Notes: generated from the sequence alone by a model not told the origin. 64,000 nucleotides of DNA from Rhinopithecus roxellana (GCF_007565055.1 NC_044558.1:128142235-128206234), one strand, 5' to 3'; numbered from the stretch's first letter, positions 39,104 through 52,460 are shown. Translations and numbers: made by a program.

Positions 39104-41385
39104 GAGACAGAAGGGAACAGTTTGAAAGGGTGCTTGTGTGCATGTGTGTGCATATGTAAAGAGATTTTTGTGGTTTGAGTAACTCATAGAATAGCTGTAG
39201 CAAATGACTGAGTATATGTGAACAAACAGAAGGAAATTCACTGTGGAGTGTCTTTGGGAAGCAGCCATTCCAAATGCCCTCCTCCATTTAGCTTCAAATA
39301 AAGGGCCTTTTGCAGATGGAGGGCACTGAAGGGCTGAGTGAGAGGGCCACATGTTTGGTATTACATTACTATTATGCACCACTTGAAGGAGCTCTATCAC
39401 CAGCCTCAAACCTGGAAGACTGAGGCATTTTCCAGTCTACTTGCCTAATGAATGTATAGGAGCTGTCTGTGATTATGGATGTCACTCAACTAAGATCAAA
39501 TCACCATTTAAGGGGATGGCATTCTTTATACATAAACACCTAGGGAAGAGCTGGAGTCAGGTCTTTCAGTCAGGTTAGAATTCTAAACGATGCCAGAGAA
39601 GGCTTGGGAAATTGTACTTCAGCGTGATCGCCTGTGTCTTCTTAATTTGCTGCAAAATGTGTGGTAGAGGAAGAAAAGGAAACAGAAAAATCACTCTGGG
39701 TTATATAGCAAGAGAGGAAGGAGATTATTTCAACCCAGGGTTTTTGTGTTGATGTAGGAAAAGCCTGATTCTTGGCAACTGTTGCAGTTTGTCTTTCAGG
39801 GGCAAAGGTCCCACTGACAGCCCCTGTTGTGGTATCCACACGCTGTCGGGGTAGCCTCCATCGGCAATCTGGCCCATTGTCAGTCATGCTTCTTCTGGCA
39901 GGGGAGATTATAGAGAGATTGTTTGAGGATCAGGTTATTATTGAAAGTCTTTTTGTTTGTTTTGTTTTGGTTTGTTTGTTATCTACACTTGTTTATGCTG
40001 TGAGCCAAACCTCTATTTAAAAAGTTGATACTCACTTTCAATATTTTATTTCATATTATTATATATGTCATGATAGTTATCTTGATGTAAATATGAAGTT
40101 TTTTTTTTTTGTTTCTGTAGATAGTAAACTCTTTTTTTAAAAAAGGAAAAGGGAAACATTTTTATAAAGTTATACTTTAATCACCATTTTTATACATTGT
40201 AGTTCTCTCCAAGCCCAGTAAGAGAATGATGATTCATTTGCATGGATGTCGATGGACAGTCAATCATCTACCTATTATAATTTAAATGATAATCTGATAT
40301 AGTTTTTTTTTTTTTTTGCCAATTAAATGAGGATGCTGCAAAGAATGTTTTTTTCACTAGTAACTTTTGCTAACTGAATGAATTCTGGGTCCATATCTCC
40401 CAGATGAAAGACTGTTAGCCAATAGCATATTTTTATAGTTGGCGTCCATTTCTTTCCAACAATGTTTGGTTATGATTCTTCCTTCAGTACTATATATAGA
40501 CCTACTCATTATCTAAACAATCTTAGCTTCTAAGTAAATCTTGATTGTGATTTCCAGTTTTTATTTTCTCTGACGTAGTAGAAAGGAATGTTTACATTAA
40601 AAATACTTTTGTTTCTCATGAATGGATATTATACTCTCCCCTTTCAAAGCATTATTTTACAGTAATTCATGGCATTTTAAAAACTAAGGCAAAGATAATA
40701 CAACAAAAAAATATACATGGTTTCAAGGCAAATTCTCCAATAAGTAGGAAAATGTAAAAAGGATCAAGTGGATGCAGCCTCTACCTAAATAATTAAAATA
40801 CATTTCAATAGATTTCTGAATTAACACCAGGTCTTCACTTTTTAGAACTTACCTAATTGTTTTCATTTTCTTAGTTTTGCCTGTGTGTCTCTATGTTTGC
40901 AAAAATTACTATGAGTCAAATTTTGCCAGTGAATTTAACTATTTTCCTTTCACTGCAATTAAGAGAAAGGGGAAAAAAAAGCATTTATCTTCTCATACCC
41001 TTTGCATCTAATTACTTAACAAAGCCAATATTTTCCCATCTTCCAAATCCTGTCCATCTCTAACATAAATATTAATTGAACATAAAGCTACGTTTGGAGG
41101 GAGTGGACTGGCAGGACAGTTGGAAGCCCATCGCAGTCTGTTGGCAGTTTCATCAAAGCTGTATAGTCCAACTAGCGGGGCATCTTGGCTACTACAGTGG
41201 AAGTCTCAGCAAACTGCCTGGTTTTGTTTGTTTGTTTTGTTTTAAGGTACAGGAAATAAGAGGAATAATAGTGGCCAAAGCGATTAGAACATCTTCATTC
41301 CAGAACTGTGTTCATCAATCCAGGAAGATTGATACATTTTTCTTTAAAAATAAATTAGTATTACAGCTAGAAGTCAATTGGGATA

Positions 41386-42632
41386 AATAAAGGGATGAGG
41401 ATCCACCAAGTATGTGACTTTTGTACACACCCAGTACATCTCAAAGGATGCTAAGGGACATTTTCTGCCAGTAGAGTTCTCCCCCTTTTAGGTGACAGCA
41501 ATATTATTATGTTCACGTCCAACTCCAGAGCTTACTTCCTGTGGTGCCAATGTATTTGTTGCAATTTACTACATTTTTATATGAGCCTATTTATAGGTGC
41601 CATTAAATAAACTCAGGTCTTTCAAATGAAAGAGTTTCTAGCCCACCTAGGGAAAAAGATAATTGTTTAGAAAACCATAAAATCAATGGTAGGAAAAGTT
41701 GGAACTGGTTACCTGGATGCCATGGTTCTCTGTTAAGCAAAAGACCAGGTATATTCTGAGTGCCATCAGTGTTATTTTCAGCATGCTAATAAACATCTTT
41801 CCAGTTATATATCTAGATTAACCTTTAAAATATTGGTTTCCTTAATAAAAGCACCACTTTTGCTTTTGTTAGCTGTAATATTTTTTGTCTTTTATATAAG
41901 ACCTGGTTTGGCTCTCAATAAAAGATGAAGACAGTAGCTCTGTACAGGGATATATCTATATTAGTCTTCATTTGATGAATGAAGAAATGTTCTCATATTA
42001 TGTTCAAGAAAGTATTTACTTCCTAAAAACAGAATACCCAATTCTGTCTATTTTGGTTGAATACCAGAACAAATCTTACCGTTGCAATCCCAGTTAAACT
42101 AAAGAAAAAGAATATCTTACAGACTGTTCATATTAGATGTATGTAGACTGTTAATTTGCAGTTTCCCCATATTCCCTGCCTATCTTACCCAGAGAACTTT
42201 CTTTGAAGGTAAAAGCTGTGCAAAAGGCATGAGACTCAGGCCTACTCTTTGTTTAAATGATGGAAAAATATAAATTATTTTCTAAGTAATAAAAATATAA
42301 AAATTATCATTATAAATAAAGTCTAAAGTTTGAAATTATTAATTTATAAAAGTGAACTAATTGTGTGATTATCAAATCTTGATTAATGAAAAGTGAATAA
42401 TCTAAAAATCATTTATATTCTACTGTGGGAGGTATTCTTGGTGCTTCCATGTCAGTAAGGGGCTCTCCCTTGTCCTCATCATTTATAGTACTTCTAAAAT
42501 AATAATGGAAACCTCATTAAGGGTCTTGTCCTCTTCTGTCATCCTAACCCTGATTCTAGTTTAATGCCTTCCCTGACTTATATGCCATTTGCAAATAAAC
42601 TGCCTTTCAAACTGTTAGAACATGCCAATAAA
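41386..42632 (+). promoter_or_regulatory. PDE3A: Cluster of candidate PDE3A polyadenylation signals
   Basis: Canonical AATAAA hexamers lie at 41386-41391, 41606-41611, 41788-41793, 41844-41849, 41917-41922, 42594-42599 and 42627-42632. The last two are followed within about 70 bases by a TGTGTGG stretch that could act as the downstream GU-rich element. In AT-rich DNA such hexamers also arise by chance, so usage of any single one is unproven. Confidence 0.45.
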
Positions 42633-42650
42633 ACAAAGTTCTATGAACTT

Positions 42651-43367
42651 TCATAGTCTAGAAAAACCAACAAGATCCCCCTTATTTCGCGATTATTAGC
42701 TAATGTGTGGAAGAAATATCAATAAAAGTTCAAATGCTAATAGCTCAATTCCAGATAATTGGAAGCTAAAATATTTATGTACTTTGAAACCAAAGTGTGT
42801 TTATTTCATTGATCGAACAAGCAGCAACACATTTTATGACCATTGTCCTAGGTCATTTGTGTCTTTATGAATTTGCTGATATTGTCAATCCATTTTTTAA
42901 ATCTTCAACAAAATTCAATTTTAAGATTAAGAAATCAGAAATTTTAGGTAAAGAATATTACAAAATTAAATTGTTCTTTTTAAGAAATATATCAGTTTTA
43001 GGTCCTTTTTTCACACATCAATTTGTTCATCTGGAAGATATTCAAATTCTTATTGGGAATGAATTACACTACAAACAATGAGTTAAGCTAAAACTACATA
43101 TAACTTAAATTGAGATTTCTATACGTATTTGTATGTTTCACACCAATGAACCATGCTCAGAGAACAGTAACATATTTCCCAGTCTATGTTATGCACCATG
43201 GATGTTAGGCAATGTGTGCTATTGCCTACACATTGTATTTGTTAAAATAAATTTTGCTTTTACTTTACCTAATGGTGCTTTTACCTAACTTGAATTGCTC
43301 TTTGTGTTCCCACTAGCAAAGCATTCTAACAGCAGGCTAACAATGGTGAAATAAAATGAACACTTTT
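42651..43367. other. Intergenic sequence, nothing recognised
   Basis: AT-rich DNA between the last plausible PDE3A poly(A) signal and the first intergenic Alu. A 94-codon open frame at 42797-43081 has no family resemblance. Confidence 0.45.
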
Positions 43368-43675
43368 GGTCCGGGCGCGGTGGCTCACGCCTGTAATCCC
43401 AGCACTTTGGGAGGCCAAGGTAGGTGGATCACCTGAGGTCGGGAGTTCGACACCAGCCTGACCAACATGGAGAAACCCTGTCTTTACTAAAAATACAAAA
43501 TTATACAGGCATGGTGGTGCATGCGTGTAATCCCAACTACCTGGGAGGCTGAGGCAGGATAATCGCTTGAATCTGGGATTCAGAGGTTATGGTGAGCTGA
43601 GATCGTACCATTGCACTCCAGCCTGTGAAACAAGAGTTAAACTTTGCCTCAAAAAAAAAAAAAAAACAAAAACAA
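43368..43675 (+). repeat. Alu, sense
   Basis: GGTCCGGGCGCGGTGGCTCA through TGCCTCAAAAAA and an A-rich tail with AAAAC units. CpG sites are partly kept, suggesting AluS age. Confidence 0.92.
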
Positions 43676-46600
43676 ATTCAGCAAAATATGTTTGAAGACA
43701 CAAAACTGCTGAAGATTAAGGCTTCATTTCCATAGTGGAACTCAATGTTCACCTGCTGATTCAAAAATACTGACCTAGTATCAACTAGTGTAGGTAAGAC
43801 CATAAAATACAGTATATGGAATTATGTATAAATGGAAAACAAAATTGGCTTTTAACATATGTTTAAGACTCTAAAAGGAATCCGCATTTTCTTTCCAGAG
43901 ACAGCTAGTTTTTCTCCACATGTTTAAAAAGTTGATTGCCTTGACACACATTGGTATCCTTGGGTTTCTGCTTCCTTGAAAAGTTGTGGAGCACAGAAGA
44001 AAAGCCTTCTCCTAACAGATAAAAATGTTGAACATGTTCATGTTCTGACAATGAAGCAATGATTTCCTCATTGCTTCGCATTAAGAAGTGGTTCTTTAAT
44101 TATGCAAATAATTCAGTGTAACCAAAAATGCTTCAAAGAGTAATAATAAATCACCATAGGTAAGTACTCTCAAGAATGTTTAAATTTGATTTATTTTCTT
44201 GAAACAGTTATTTAATTTTAAAATTTTTCCATTAAAATGAAACCCACAAAATGACATTCTGTGGTACTGAGTATTTTCATATAATCAGAACTGTAAACTA
44301 CTGATTATTTTCATATAATCAGAGGCCGAATATTTTGATATAATAAGAACTAGTATCATATAACAGAAAACTAGAAAGAAGATTTAATTCTTTTTTTCTA
44401 ATATTCTACAAGCCTCATGGGGGAAATGTTTTATGAATTATTCAAATACATTAGATAAAAATTAGTGTCAGTAATTTAACTTTGTACAAATTGTAGTCTG
44501 AGATCTTCTGAGTTTTCATAAGACAAAGGAGTGTATTATCCAGCAATTTATTATGTTTTGCGTTGTTATAAATGTTCTATTAATGTATATTTTATTTTAC
44601 TAAGTTCTAACAAAAGGCCAAATATTTATCTTTCCTACTATGAAAAATTAAACCTTATTCATCGTGACTTTCACAGATGAAACACTGACCAGTCAACAAA
44701 CAACAGCCACTGCATTAATCTGCCCAGCATGATCAGATAGTAGGTTAGAATTTGAAATTCATTAATAAAAAACTAATAACAAAACTTTGTAAGCCTTAAT
44801 GGTTTAATATTTCAGTGTCATTGAAAGTTCCTATTTCAAATTAAAGTACAGCAGGATAATTTTCCTTTCCTGTTTCAAAACAAAAACCAGATGAAGAAAA
44901 AACAGAGACAAACTCATAGGAGGAAAGCGTGGCTTCACTTCAATTATACTCCTCTTACTCAATATTAGTCACCAAAAAAATAAGCAGAAATTCTCCTCTG
45001 CCATAATAAAAAGAAAGAACGGCCTTCGACTTAAGTTCTAGTTCCTCAAGCCTGCTTTCCTTGTAAAACCGATGGTACTAAGAAGCAAAAAAAAGCAGAG
45101 CTGTGGATTGGAAGTGAACACTACATAAAATTTGCAGGGTGTACAGGACACCCCTCCATCTTTGATATAAACCAATTTAGTTACTCTGGAGTGAAATGAC
45201 TTGTAGATACACGGTTCAACCATTACTTCCTTTGTGACAAGGAGCACTTATACATGCTTCCCAATGTGAATTAGCCCTTGAATTAGTTTGAAAACTGCTA
45301 CTTGAATAACTTTTGAAGAGAAAGATTTTCTTTCCAGTAATTTTACTCCCTAAAAAGGCAAAATACTCAGATGTTAAATGTGCAATTAAAAATAGTTGTT
45401 TGAAGTATACATACTTCAATAAATAGTTATTTGTGTATATAAAGTGTAGGTTGATAGCAGTTTCCCTGTCCCTTTTCTTTTTAAAATTCCCAAGTGATTA
45501 CGGGTCCAAAACTCCATCTTATACCAGCGATTTCATTTTAACTATTTGTAAGTATAATTTAGTATTGTAGTATTGCTAACTTTAATAATTCTAACATATC
45601 TACATATTACCTGTTAGTGAGGTTTTAATGTCTTTACTTAATACATATTCATCAGCTTAAAAAAATCACTAAATTTTTTATACTCTGTAAAATATTTGCA
45701 TGGGAATTTTAGCATATTATGTTTGCTTAACTGGTGTTTTTTTCACTTATGACTGTCAGTTTATGTCTTAATATATTCTCACAGAAGAATGCGTACCATT
45801 TTTGTTCCAACAAGAACAATCTGTTAGTTGATAAGCATTGGTAATAAATATCACTGAACCCACCCAACCCCTGATATTTCTTCCTCAAGATTTCTATCAT
45901 GCAAGTCACAAAATGAAAATTGGTGCTTTTATAAATATTCGGAAGCTCTCAATGCAAAATAATAAAAATGAGATTCTCCCTGGCTGTCTATAATATATTA
46001 GGATATGTGACTGAAGGAACTTTAATCTAAATTTAGAGTGTTTTGGGTTTTGGTTGGTTTGAATAATTTGATTTGCATTTTGGTATTAAAATGTGCTCTG
46101 ATTTCTGCAGGCATTTGTTCTGACCAGTCATTACCTCTTCCTGACAGGAAAAAAAAAAAAAAAAAAAAAAATGACATTGGCAAGTTTTAATAAATATGAC
46201 CCAAAAATTGACCTTGAAGGATGTTTGTAAACCAGAGAGTATTTAATTAGCTGAATTTACTGTTTCTGAAAAGCAATATTTTCAAATAACTGCCAACCAA
46301 AGTGACACTGTAGGGATGTCATTTGTACATGACAATTTTTAACAATGTAATTCTTACCATTCTCAACAGACCTGAACCGGAATATGTTTACTAACTAATA
46401 ACTTTGCCACATTTTTCAACTTCTAAAAAAACAAGAGTGAGGCTTTTGAACTTAAGTAATCATTTTGCAATTGAAATAAATCTTATCCTTTCGCCTGTAT
46501 CTTCCATTTAATATACATAGCAATACTTAGTATCATCCCATCACAAGTATTGTTAAGCGACTGACTTAGTGGCTGAGAAATGTTTGTAAAAAGTAGAATC

Positions 46601-47189
46601 TGTACAGAAAAAACTAGATCAATTGTGTTTATTTTTATTATTTTTTAGCTTAGATACTATGTTGATGCTCCCTTTTTGCCAAAATTACTGGAAGTGCCTC
46701 TTGGTTTTATATATATAATATATAAATATTATAGTAAATATATACTCAAAATTATTAAAATTATGTCATAGATTATCTATGTCAATGTTATGAGTGAAGA
46801 TAATGTATAATATAAAAATAATTCTGTGGTATGATGATTGATGTAGTATTTGTACAATCCACTTCCTCCAGTCCTCTGAAGGCATCCTTTCGTCTTATAT
46901 GCAAATACGGTGGTGTGGTACCTAACTTACTCTGTCATGAGACAGACATCTACTGACCTTCCTACAGTCTCCAAAGAACCTTATGGGGCTTATATTCTCA
47001 CGGTCACATCTTTCTCACTATCACCAATGAATTCATAGCCACATTTAGTCATCATCTAACTTTCTGCAACTAAGTTGTGTCCTTTCTTTAATCAAATAGC
47101 ACCGAAGCCAAAATACCCACATTTCTGGCATTCAGCTTTAGAGTCCTATAAAATAGACAGTTGTATTTCTAGCTAGGTTTCCTAAGGAA
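43676..47189. other. Intergenic sequence, no gene recognised
   Basis: 3.5 kb of AT-rich DNA. It contains a poly-A run (about 46147-46170), an ATTTTCATATAATCAGA direct repeat near 44270 and 44306, and an AT-rich stretch at 46711-46745. No exon, RNA gene or clear transposon seen. Confidence 0.45.
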
Positions 47190-47330
47190 TTGATTCTTCA
47201 GTCTACACCTATTATTTCCCCATTACCTGTGATATCAAATCCCAACTCCTTAGCCTGGTGTTTTCAAATCCTCCTTTGCTCTGGCCTGAAACTACCCTCT
47301 CCAGCTTCCTGCTCCAAAAGAAACCTTCCA
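47190..47330 (+). repeat. Possible L2 fragment, sense
   Basis: TATCAAATCCCAACTCCTTA, GCCTGGTGTTTTCAAATCCT and CTCTGGCCTGAAACTACCCT echo the L2 sense pattern (AAATCCAAACTCCTTA, CAAGGCCCT, GATCTGGCC). Short and diverged. Confidence 0.45.
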
Positions 47331-48385
47331 CTTATCATTTATATTTATTTATCTCGGGCAAATACATCAGTTGAGTTAATGCACACTTTCTACATACATA
47401 TACTTTCTCTCTCTCACACACATGCACACATACACACTTCCAACTATACACAGCACAAGAAGACGAGATTGACTATCTCTTCTTCAGATGTGTATTTTAC
47501 TCCTCTCTCAGGGTTTTCCTCTTACAGTCATGCCATGGCTCTGAGTGGAAGGGAGATGATTGCTTGGCAATCTAGTCTGAACCTTTAACGTCATCCTTCA
47601 ATTAAATGTTCTCAAAACAAGTCTTAAGGAAGGAAAATTTAAATTACATGGTATGAGGGGTCATAATGGGTAAGTTCTAATGGAGACTAACATCCAGATC
47701 AGAGGAGAGGGATTACTATGATCATTACCTAAAATAGGAAGCCTCAGACATCAGATCAGTGTGTCCTTGTTCACATCAATTCACACTTAGTCCAGCTTTA
47801 CAGGTCACCCCCAAGCCTGTAAATTCTACCCCATGTGATTCAGCAGGCTTGGGGGTGGTTTCTATCTCTAAAATTTTTGATTCGGCTTGTCCAGATGAAA
47901 TAATTTCCAAGTAAGGGATACTTTCACCAGAATACACAATGGTAATGGTAATGGTACCCTGGAACCAAGGCTACTATTTGGATATTTTGTTGTCTCATAT
48001 TACTGAACCATCAGAGGAGGAAGTGATTGATCCCAATTTGCTAGGCTGAAGTATGGTTTCTGATACAAAATAGTGGCAAGAAAGATTGTGTTTGGAACAC
48101 AAAGAATTCTCCATGGAGCCCTTAATGCTTCCATGTTACATAGTAAGTGTAGTGGGACACTGGAGTCACCAAATAAGAACAGAACTACTAAGAAAATTGA
48201 CCTGGCAAGAATTAACTTGCAGGTCATCCTGTCAGTAAAAATGTTCCACCAAGAGAAGTCCTAGCAGATGGCAATGAAAACATGGAACGGATAGTAGAAA
48301 ACAGAAGTTTTATATCAACAATGGCTTCATAGCCAAATATAGAAAGAAATTTGGAATTTATCCAGTAGCAGTTTTTAATCTATTT

Positions 48386-48388
<3 letters not shown>
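47331..48388. other. Intergenic sequence, nothing recognised
   Basis: Unique DNA with a short CT/CA-rich patch (about 47405-47440). No gene or named repeat. Confidence 0.45.
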
Positions 48389-48447
<59 letters not shown>

Positions 48448-48449
48448 CT
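48389..48449. repeat. (CA)n microsatellite running into (TA)n
   Basis: About 25 CA units (from 48389) followed by TATATATCTGTCTCTG. Pure, so probably polymorphic. Confidence 0.92.
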
Positions 48450-49257
48450 GTCTCTGTATCATTTATTTAAAACTCAATATGAAAATTTTCAAATGTATTC
48501 AAACCAGAGAGAATAGTAGAATGAGCACCAGGTTTGAGCTATCACCTAGCTCAAACAATTAATATACAGCCAATCTGTTCCATATATACCTCCCAATATT
48601 TAGTGCATCTCCTCTAAATTATCTTGAAAATATAAATATATCCTTTCATTAGTAAATGATTTGTTAAAGAAACAAAAAGCAATGCTATATTTACCTCTAA
48701 AACAATGACACTGCCATTATCATGTCTAAAAAAAACTAACACAAATTACTCAATACAACAAATATCCACAGTGTTCTCATTTCTGAGGTTATAAAACTTC
48801 TAAGAAGATTACAGAGAAGTCTTGTTATAGTTTGTTTCTTTTTGAATAGGTGTACAAAGTCGGTACATTGTAATTGGTCAGTTCATTTCTTAAGTTAAAA
48901 TATACAATTTCTCCCTCATCTCCTTTTCTCCTTGCATTTCTTGGTTGGAAAAAATATTGAGTTATTTGTCCTAAAGAGATTCTTTACTTTCAACGTTGCT
49001 GATTATATCTTTTGCAGTGTCATTTAGCGTGTTCTTCTCTTCCCTATATTTCTTATGTACTGGTATTTAAATCTAATCTGAGATTTGATAAGATTAGTTT
49101 TCTTTGGAAGTAAAAAGGAGGACTATTTCAAAGGTGGTGTTTCAAGCTTTTAACTTCCACCAGGTATGTTCAAAATGGCTTGAGATTTTTGGTGATATTA
49201 TTGGTCATTGATTACCTTTTGCTAAATTTATTAATTCATTAGGGGTTTGAAAATTAC
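48450..49257. other. Intergenic sequence, nothing recognised
   Basis: AT-rich DNA between the CA repeat and the L1 3' fragment. Confidence 0.45.
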
Positions 49258-49480
49258 AATATTCTCACTTATAAGTGGGGCTAAACATTAAGTGCACATG
49301 GACATAAAAATGGGAACAATAGACATGACACATTACTTGAGGGGGAGATGGAGGTACCATGTTCACTATCTAGTTGATGGAATCATTTTTACCCCAAAAC
49401 TCAGTGTCTCACAATATACCCATGTAAAAAATCTGCATATATATTCTCTGAATCTTAAATAAAAATTAAAATTATAAAAT
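49258..49480 (+). repeat. L1 3'-end fragment, sense
   Basis: TCTCACTTATAAGTGGGGCT, CACATGGACATAAAAATGGG, ACTTGAGGGGGAGATGGAGG and ATCTTAAATAAAAATTAAAA follow the sense L1 3'UTR to its poly(A) end. It is 5'-truncated. Confidence 0.85.
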
Positions 49481-50608
49481 TAAATATGTAATAGCTTAAT
49501 TCTTACTAGAAATTAATATATTTACATATAATATAGAATTATAAAAACTTTATAGAGAGGTTCTGAACTGATCATATTAACAGAAATTTTTCAAAACCGT
49601 TAAGAATTATCCCCATACAATAACTACTTTCTCAATTTCTCTACTGTGACACAAAAACCAAGCTATGCAAATAAAACCCATTAGAGTTCTACCAATCTAA
49701 AAGCGATTGAAAATTATAGTATATTTTCTACATTTTTTCCTTTAACTGTTGCATTTGACTCCAATGAGTTTAAGGATTTTGTATTTTTAATCTTGTTTTT
49801 ATTAAAACTGTTCTACAAATAAATTTGTCATCTCTAGAGAATAGTCTTTATTTTCAGACTATTTGTTGGACTGAACCAAGGTTGCACTGGTATTATTTCA
49901 GTAAAATTTCAAAACCTTACCAAAATCCTTTCAGGATACTTTAAGACTGAATTACATTTCAATAAATATTAATTACCCTAAGAAAGAAAAGAAAATTATA
50001 ATATTCTCTCATCCTTTTTTTATTAGTTGGAATTCTATGAAGAGAAATTTGTCTTTACTCTGCAATAACTCTAAGGAAAGAATGGAATAGGAAAGCTAGG
50101 ATAAACACACAGTTTCTCCCTAAATACCACTAATTTTAAATATATTAGTATTTATATATAATATGATATATATTATATATAATATAAATATAAAAATATT
50201 AATATATTTAAATATATTAACATTTAAGTTGTGTTTAGAATTATTGCAAAGTGACCATGTGATGTTTTTATAGTGTTTTTTAACATAAATTTTATTAAAA
50301 TAATGTTTCAACCATTACTATTTTATATGTTTCAACCATTACAGTCATTCTTACTGATGCTCAAACTTTCCTATATTTGATTAGCAAGAGCCTGTTCAGG
50401 CTGGCTTCTGACTCCTATTGGCACAATGTATTCTTCAAGGCATCCTAGCTCCTTTTTATGACAAGATATTCCAGGCCCATCTTATATCTTTACACCTGAT
50501 ATTAGTCACTTATCAAGTATCCATGGTGCCTTTATTTATGGTGCTAGTTGCACTGATTGCTACTTAGTTGATCATTGTTTCTAGACCTTTTCAGTGGAGA
50601 GTGCTAAT
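49481..50608. other. Intergenic sequence with an AT palindrome-rich patch
   Basis: Mostly unassigned. 50130-50215 is nearly pure A/T (TATATAATATGATATATATT style) and self-complementary, so it may form cruciforms. No gene seen. Confidence 0.5.
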
Positions 50609-50715
50609 ACACACACACGTAGATATCTATCTATATCTATCTATCTCTCTCTCTCCATATATATATATATGTGTGTGTGTGTATGTATATATATCTCCTG
50701 TATGTATGTATACAT
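50609..50715. repeat. Compound microsatellite (CA / TATC / CT / TA / GT)
   Basis: ACACACACAC, then repeated ATCT units, CTCTCTCTCT, TATATATATATA, GTGTGTGTGTG and TATG units follow each other without unique sequence. A frame through it gives a false open frame (50568-50816). Confidence 0.85.
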
Positions 50716-50780
50716 GTTATATACTCTTAACTCAAATTTGGGTATACAACATATTGCCTAATCTCATGGGATCTTATATT

Positions 50781-51117
50781 ATAGATTACATTTATTTATT
50801 TATTTATTTTTTTTGAGACGGAGTCCTGCTCTGTCGCCCGGGCTGGAGTGCAGTGGCCGGATCTCAGCTCACTGCAAGCTCCGCCTCCCAGGTTTACGCC
50901 ATTCTCCTGCCTCAGCCTCCCGAGTAGCTGGGACTACAGACGCCTGCCACCTCGCCCGGCTAGTTTTTTTTTTTTTTTTTTTTTTAGTAGAGACAGGGTT
51001 TCACCGTGTTAGCCAGGATGGTCTCGATCTCCTGACCTCGTGATCCGCCCGTCTCGGCCTCCCAAAGTGCTGGGATTACAGGCTTGAGCCACCGCGCCCG
51101 GCCATAGATTACATTTA
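50781..51117 (-). repeat. Young AluY of Old World monkey type, antisense
   Basis: Alu 50795-51103 with a perfect 14-bp target duplication ATAGATTACATTTA (50781-50794 and 51104-51117). CpG sites are nearly all intact. In sense orientation it has GGCTCAAGCCTGTAATCCCA, ACTAGCCGGGCGAGGTGGC, GAATGGCGTAAACC and GAGATCCGGCCACTGC, the combination seen in macaque/baboon AluYRa copies and not in human AluY. Confidence 0.9.
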
Positions 51118-51990
51118 AAGCCATGACACCAGATAAGGTCATTAAGGAAGTAAATATAGACAGCAAAAGAAGATATTCCACAGATTGAATTTTGGAACAC
51201 TCCAGCAATGAAGACTAAGAGCACATGAGCACTGAAGTAGGAGGAAAACCAGGGGAGTGTGGTGAAACCAAGTGAATAAAATGTATCCAAGGGAATGGGC
51301 ACATTAATGACATATAATTCTGCTAATACATCAATTAAAAGGAGGTCTGGATATTGATCACTGGATTTATTACTGTGAATGCCTTTAATGTTATTGATGA
51401 AAATATTTGCATTGGAGTGGTAAAGGAAAAAACTGATTAGAGTTGGTGAAAAATGAACTGGAGGAGAGGAAATATATACAAGGAATATGACTAAAATTTG
51501 GGCTTAGAAACATGGACTGTAGGAGCAAGAAGGAAGACAGCTAATAGCAATGTACATTTGGGTAGAGAGTAGATGTCATGAGGACAGAGTGTAATATTTC
51601 TCCCAATACTTCTGTTGTTGTTGTTGTTGTTTTTTTTTTTTTTTTTTTTAGTGAATTTTCTAGACAAGATCATCAGCTAATAATCAGGGTGCAACCAGAA
51701 ATGAAGATTTGAGAGAGGTAAAGTGATTGGGTCATTAAAAGGTATTATGTCTAGCAATGCTTCTATGACTCAGTGAGTTTAGTGGTTATAAATATCAAAT
51801 AAGCCCTAAGGTCATGTTACTGAGTTGTTCTTCAATCATTCATTTAAAACAGTGCAGATGGAAATACTAAGGAGAAAGAAAGTGGATTCAACTGAGGTGA
51901 GGTTTGCCTGGGAAGATCAATAAATTGACAAAGAAACAGGAGAATTGAGGTTATACAGAAGGAAGTGAGTAAAATAATTGCAGGAAAAAA
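51112..51990 (-). repeat. L2 LINE remnant, antisense (right edge uncertain)
   Basis: AAAGCCATGACACCAGATAA, GGAACACTCCAGCAATG, AGTAGGAGGAAAACCAGGGG, AGTGTGGTGAAACCAAGTGA and TGGATATTGATCACTGGATT match the antisense 3' part of the L2-type LINE also seen at 20320-21330. An interrupted (TTG)n/poly-T tract lies at about 51613-51649. Confidence 0.6.
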
Positions 51991-52021
51991 TTCAAGTAAG
52001 GAGGAAAATAAGAATATGAGT

Positions 52022-52460
52022 GTCCTGGCTTGAATTGTATCTCCCAAAAAGATATGAGCAAGTCCTGACCTCCTGTACCTGTGAATGTGACCTTTTCTGA
52101 AAAGAGATTCTTTGCAGACCTTATCAAGTTAAGATGAGGTCATTAGGGTGGGCCTTAGTCAAAGATGACTAGTGTCTTTTTAAGAACAGAAGACAGAGAC
52201 ATAAAGGGAGAAGATGGCCGTGTGGTAACAGAAGCAGCTGTTGGAGTGATACACCTATAAAACAAGGAATTCAGGCTGTCAGCAAACACCAGGAGGCAGA
52301 AGAGGTAAGGAGGATTCTTCCCTACAGGTCTCAGAGGGAGCATGGCTCTGCTGACACCTTGATTTTTGATTTCTGGCCTTCAAAAGTGTGAGACAATAAA
52401 GTTCCATTTAAGGTCACACAGCTTGTGGTACTTTGTTACTGCAGTCTTAGGAAATGCTTT
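52022..52460 (+). mobile_element. MLT1-type MaLR solo LTR
   Basis: TGTCCTGGCTTGAATTGTAT, AGATGAGGTCATTAGGGTGG, CTGACACCTTGATTTTTGAT, GTGTGAGACAATAAAGTTCC and GTGGTACTTTGTTACTGCAG follow the MLT1 LTR order from start to end. Old and diverged; no internal region. Confidence 0.75.

Larger units (their letters stand above)
38501..42650 (+). other. PDE3A: PDE3A 3' untranslated region (3' end uncertain)
   Basis: About 4 kb of sequence free of Alu or L1 follows the PDE3A stop codon, which is typical of a selected 3'UTR in a region otherwise packed with repeats. It holds a GT repeat (39056-39098), a CA-rich stretch (about 38796-38824), a Pumilio-like TGTAAATA (40085-40092) and many T-rich tracts. 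AATAAA signals occur at 41386, 41606, 41788, 41917, 42594 and 42627; I cannot tell which are used, so the end given is the latest plausible one. A 204-residue antisense open frame here is a by-product of the GT repeat. Confidence 0.6.

Noticed and set aside
38795..39409. 204-residue minus-strand open frame in the PDE3A 3'UTR
   Set aside because: It is stretched by the GT repeat (His-Thr run) and has no family motif; it lies antisense to a 3'UTR.
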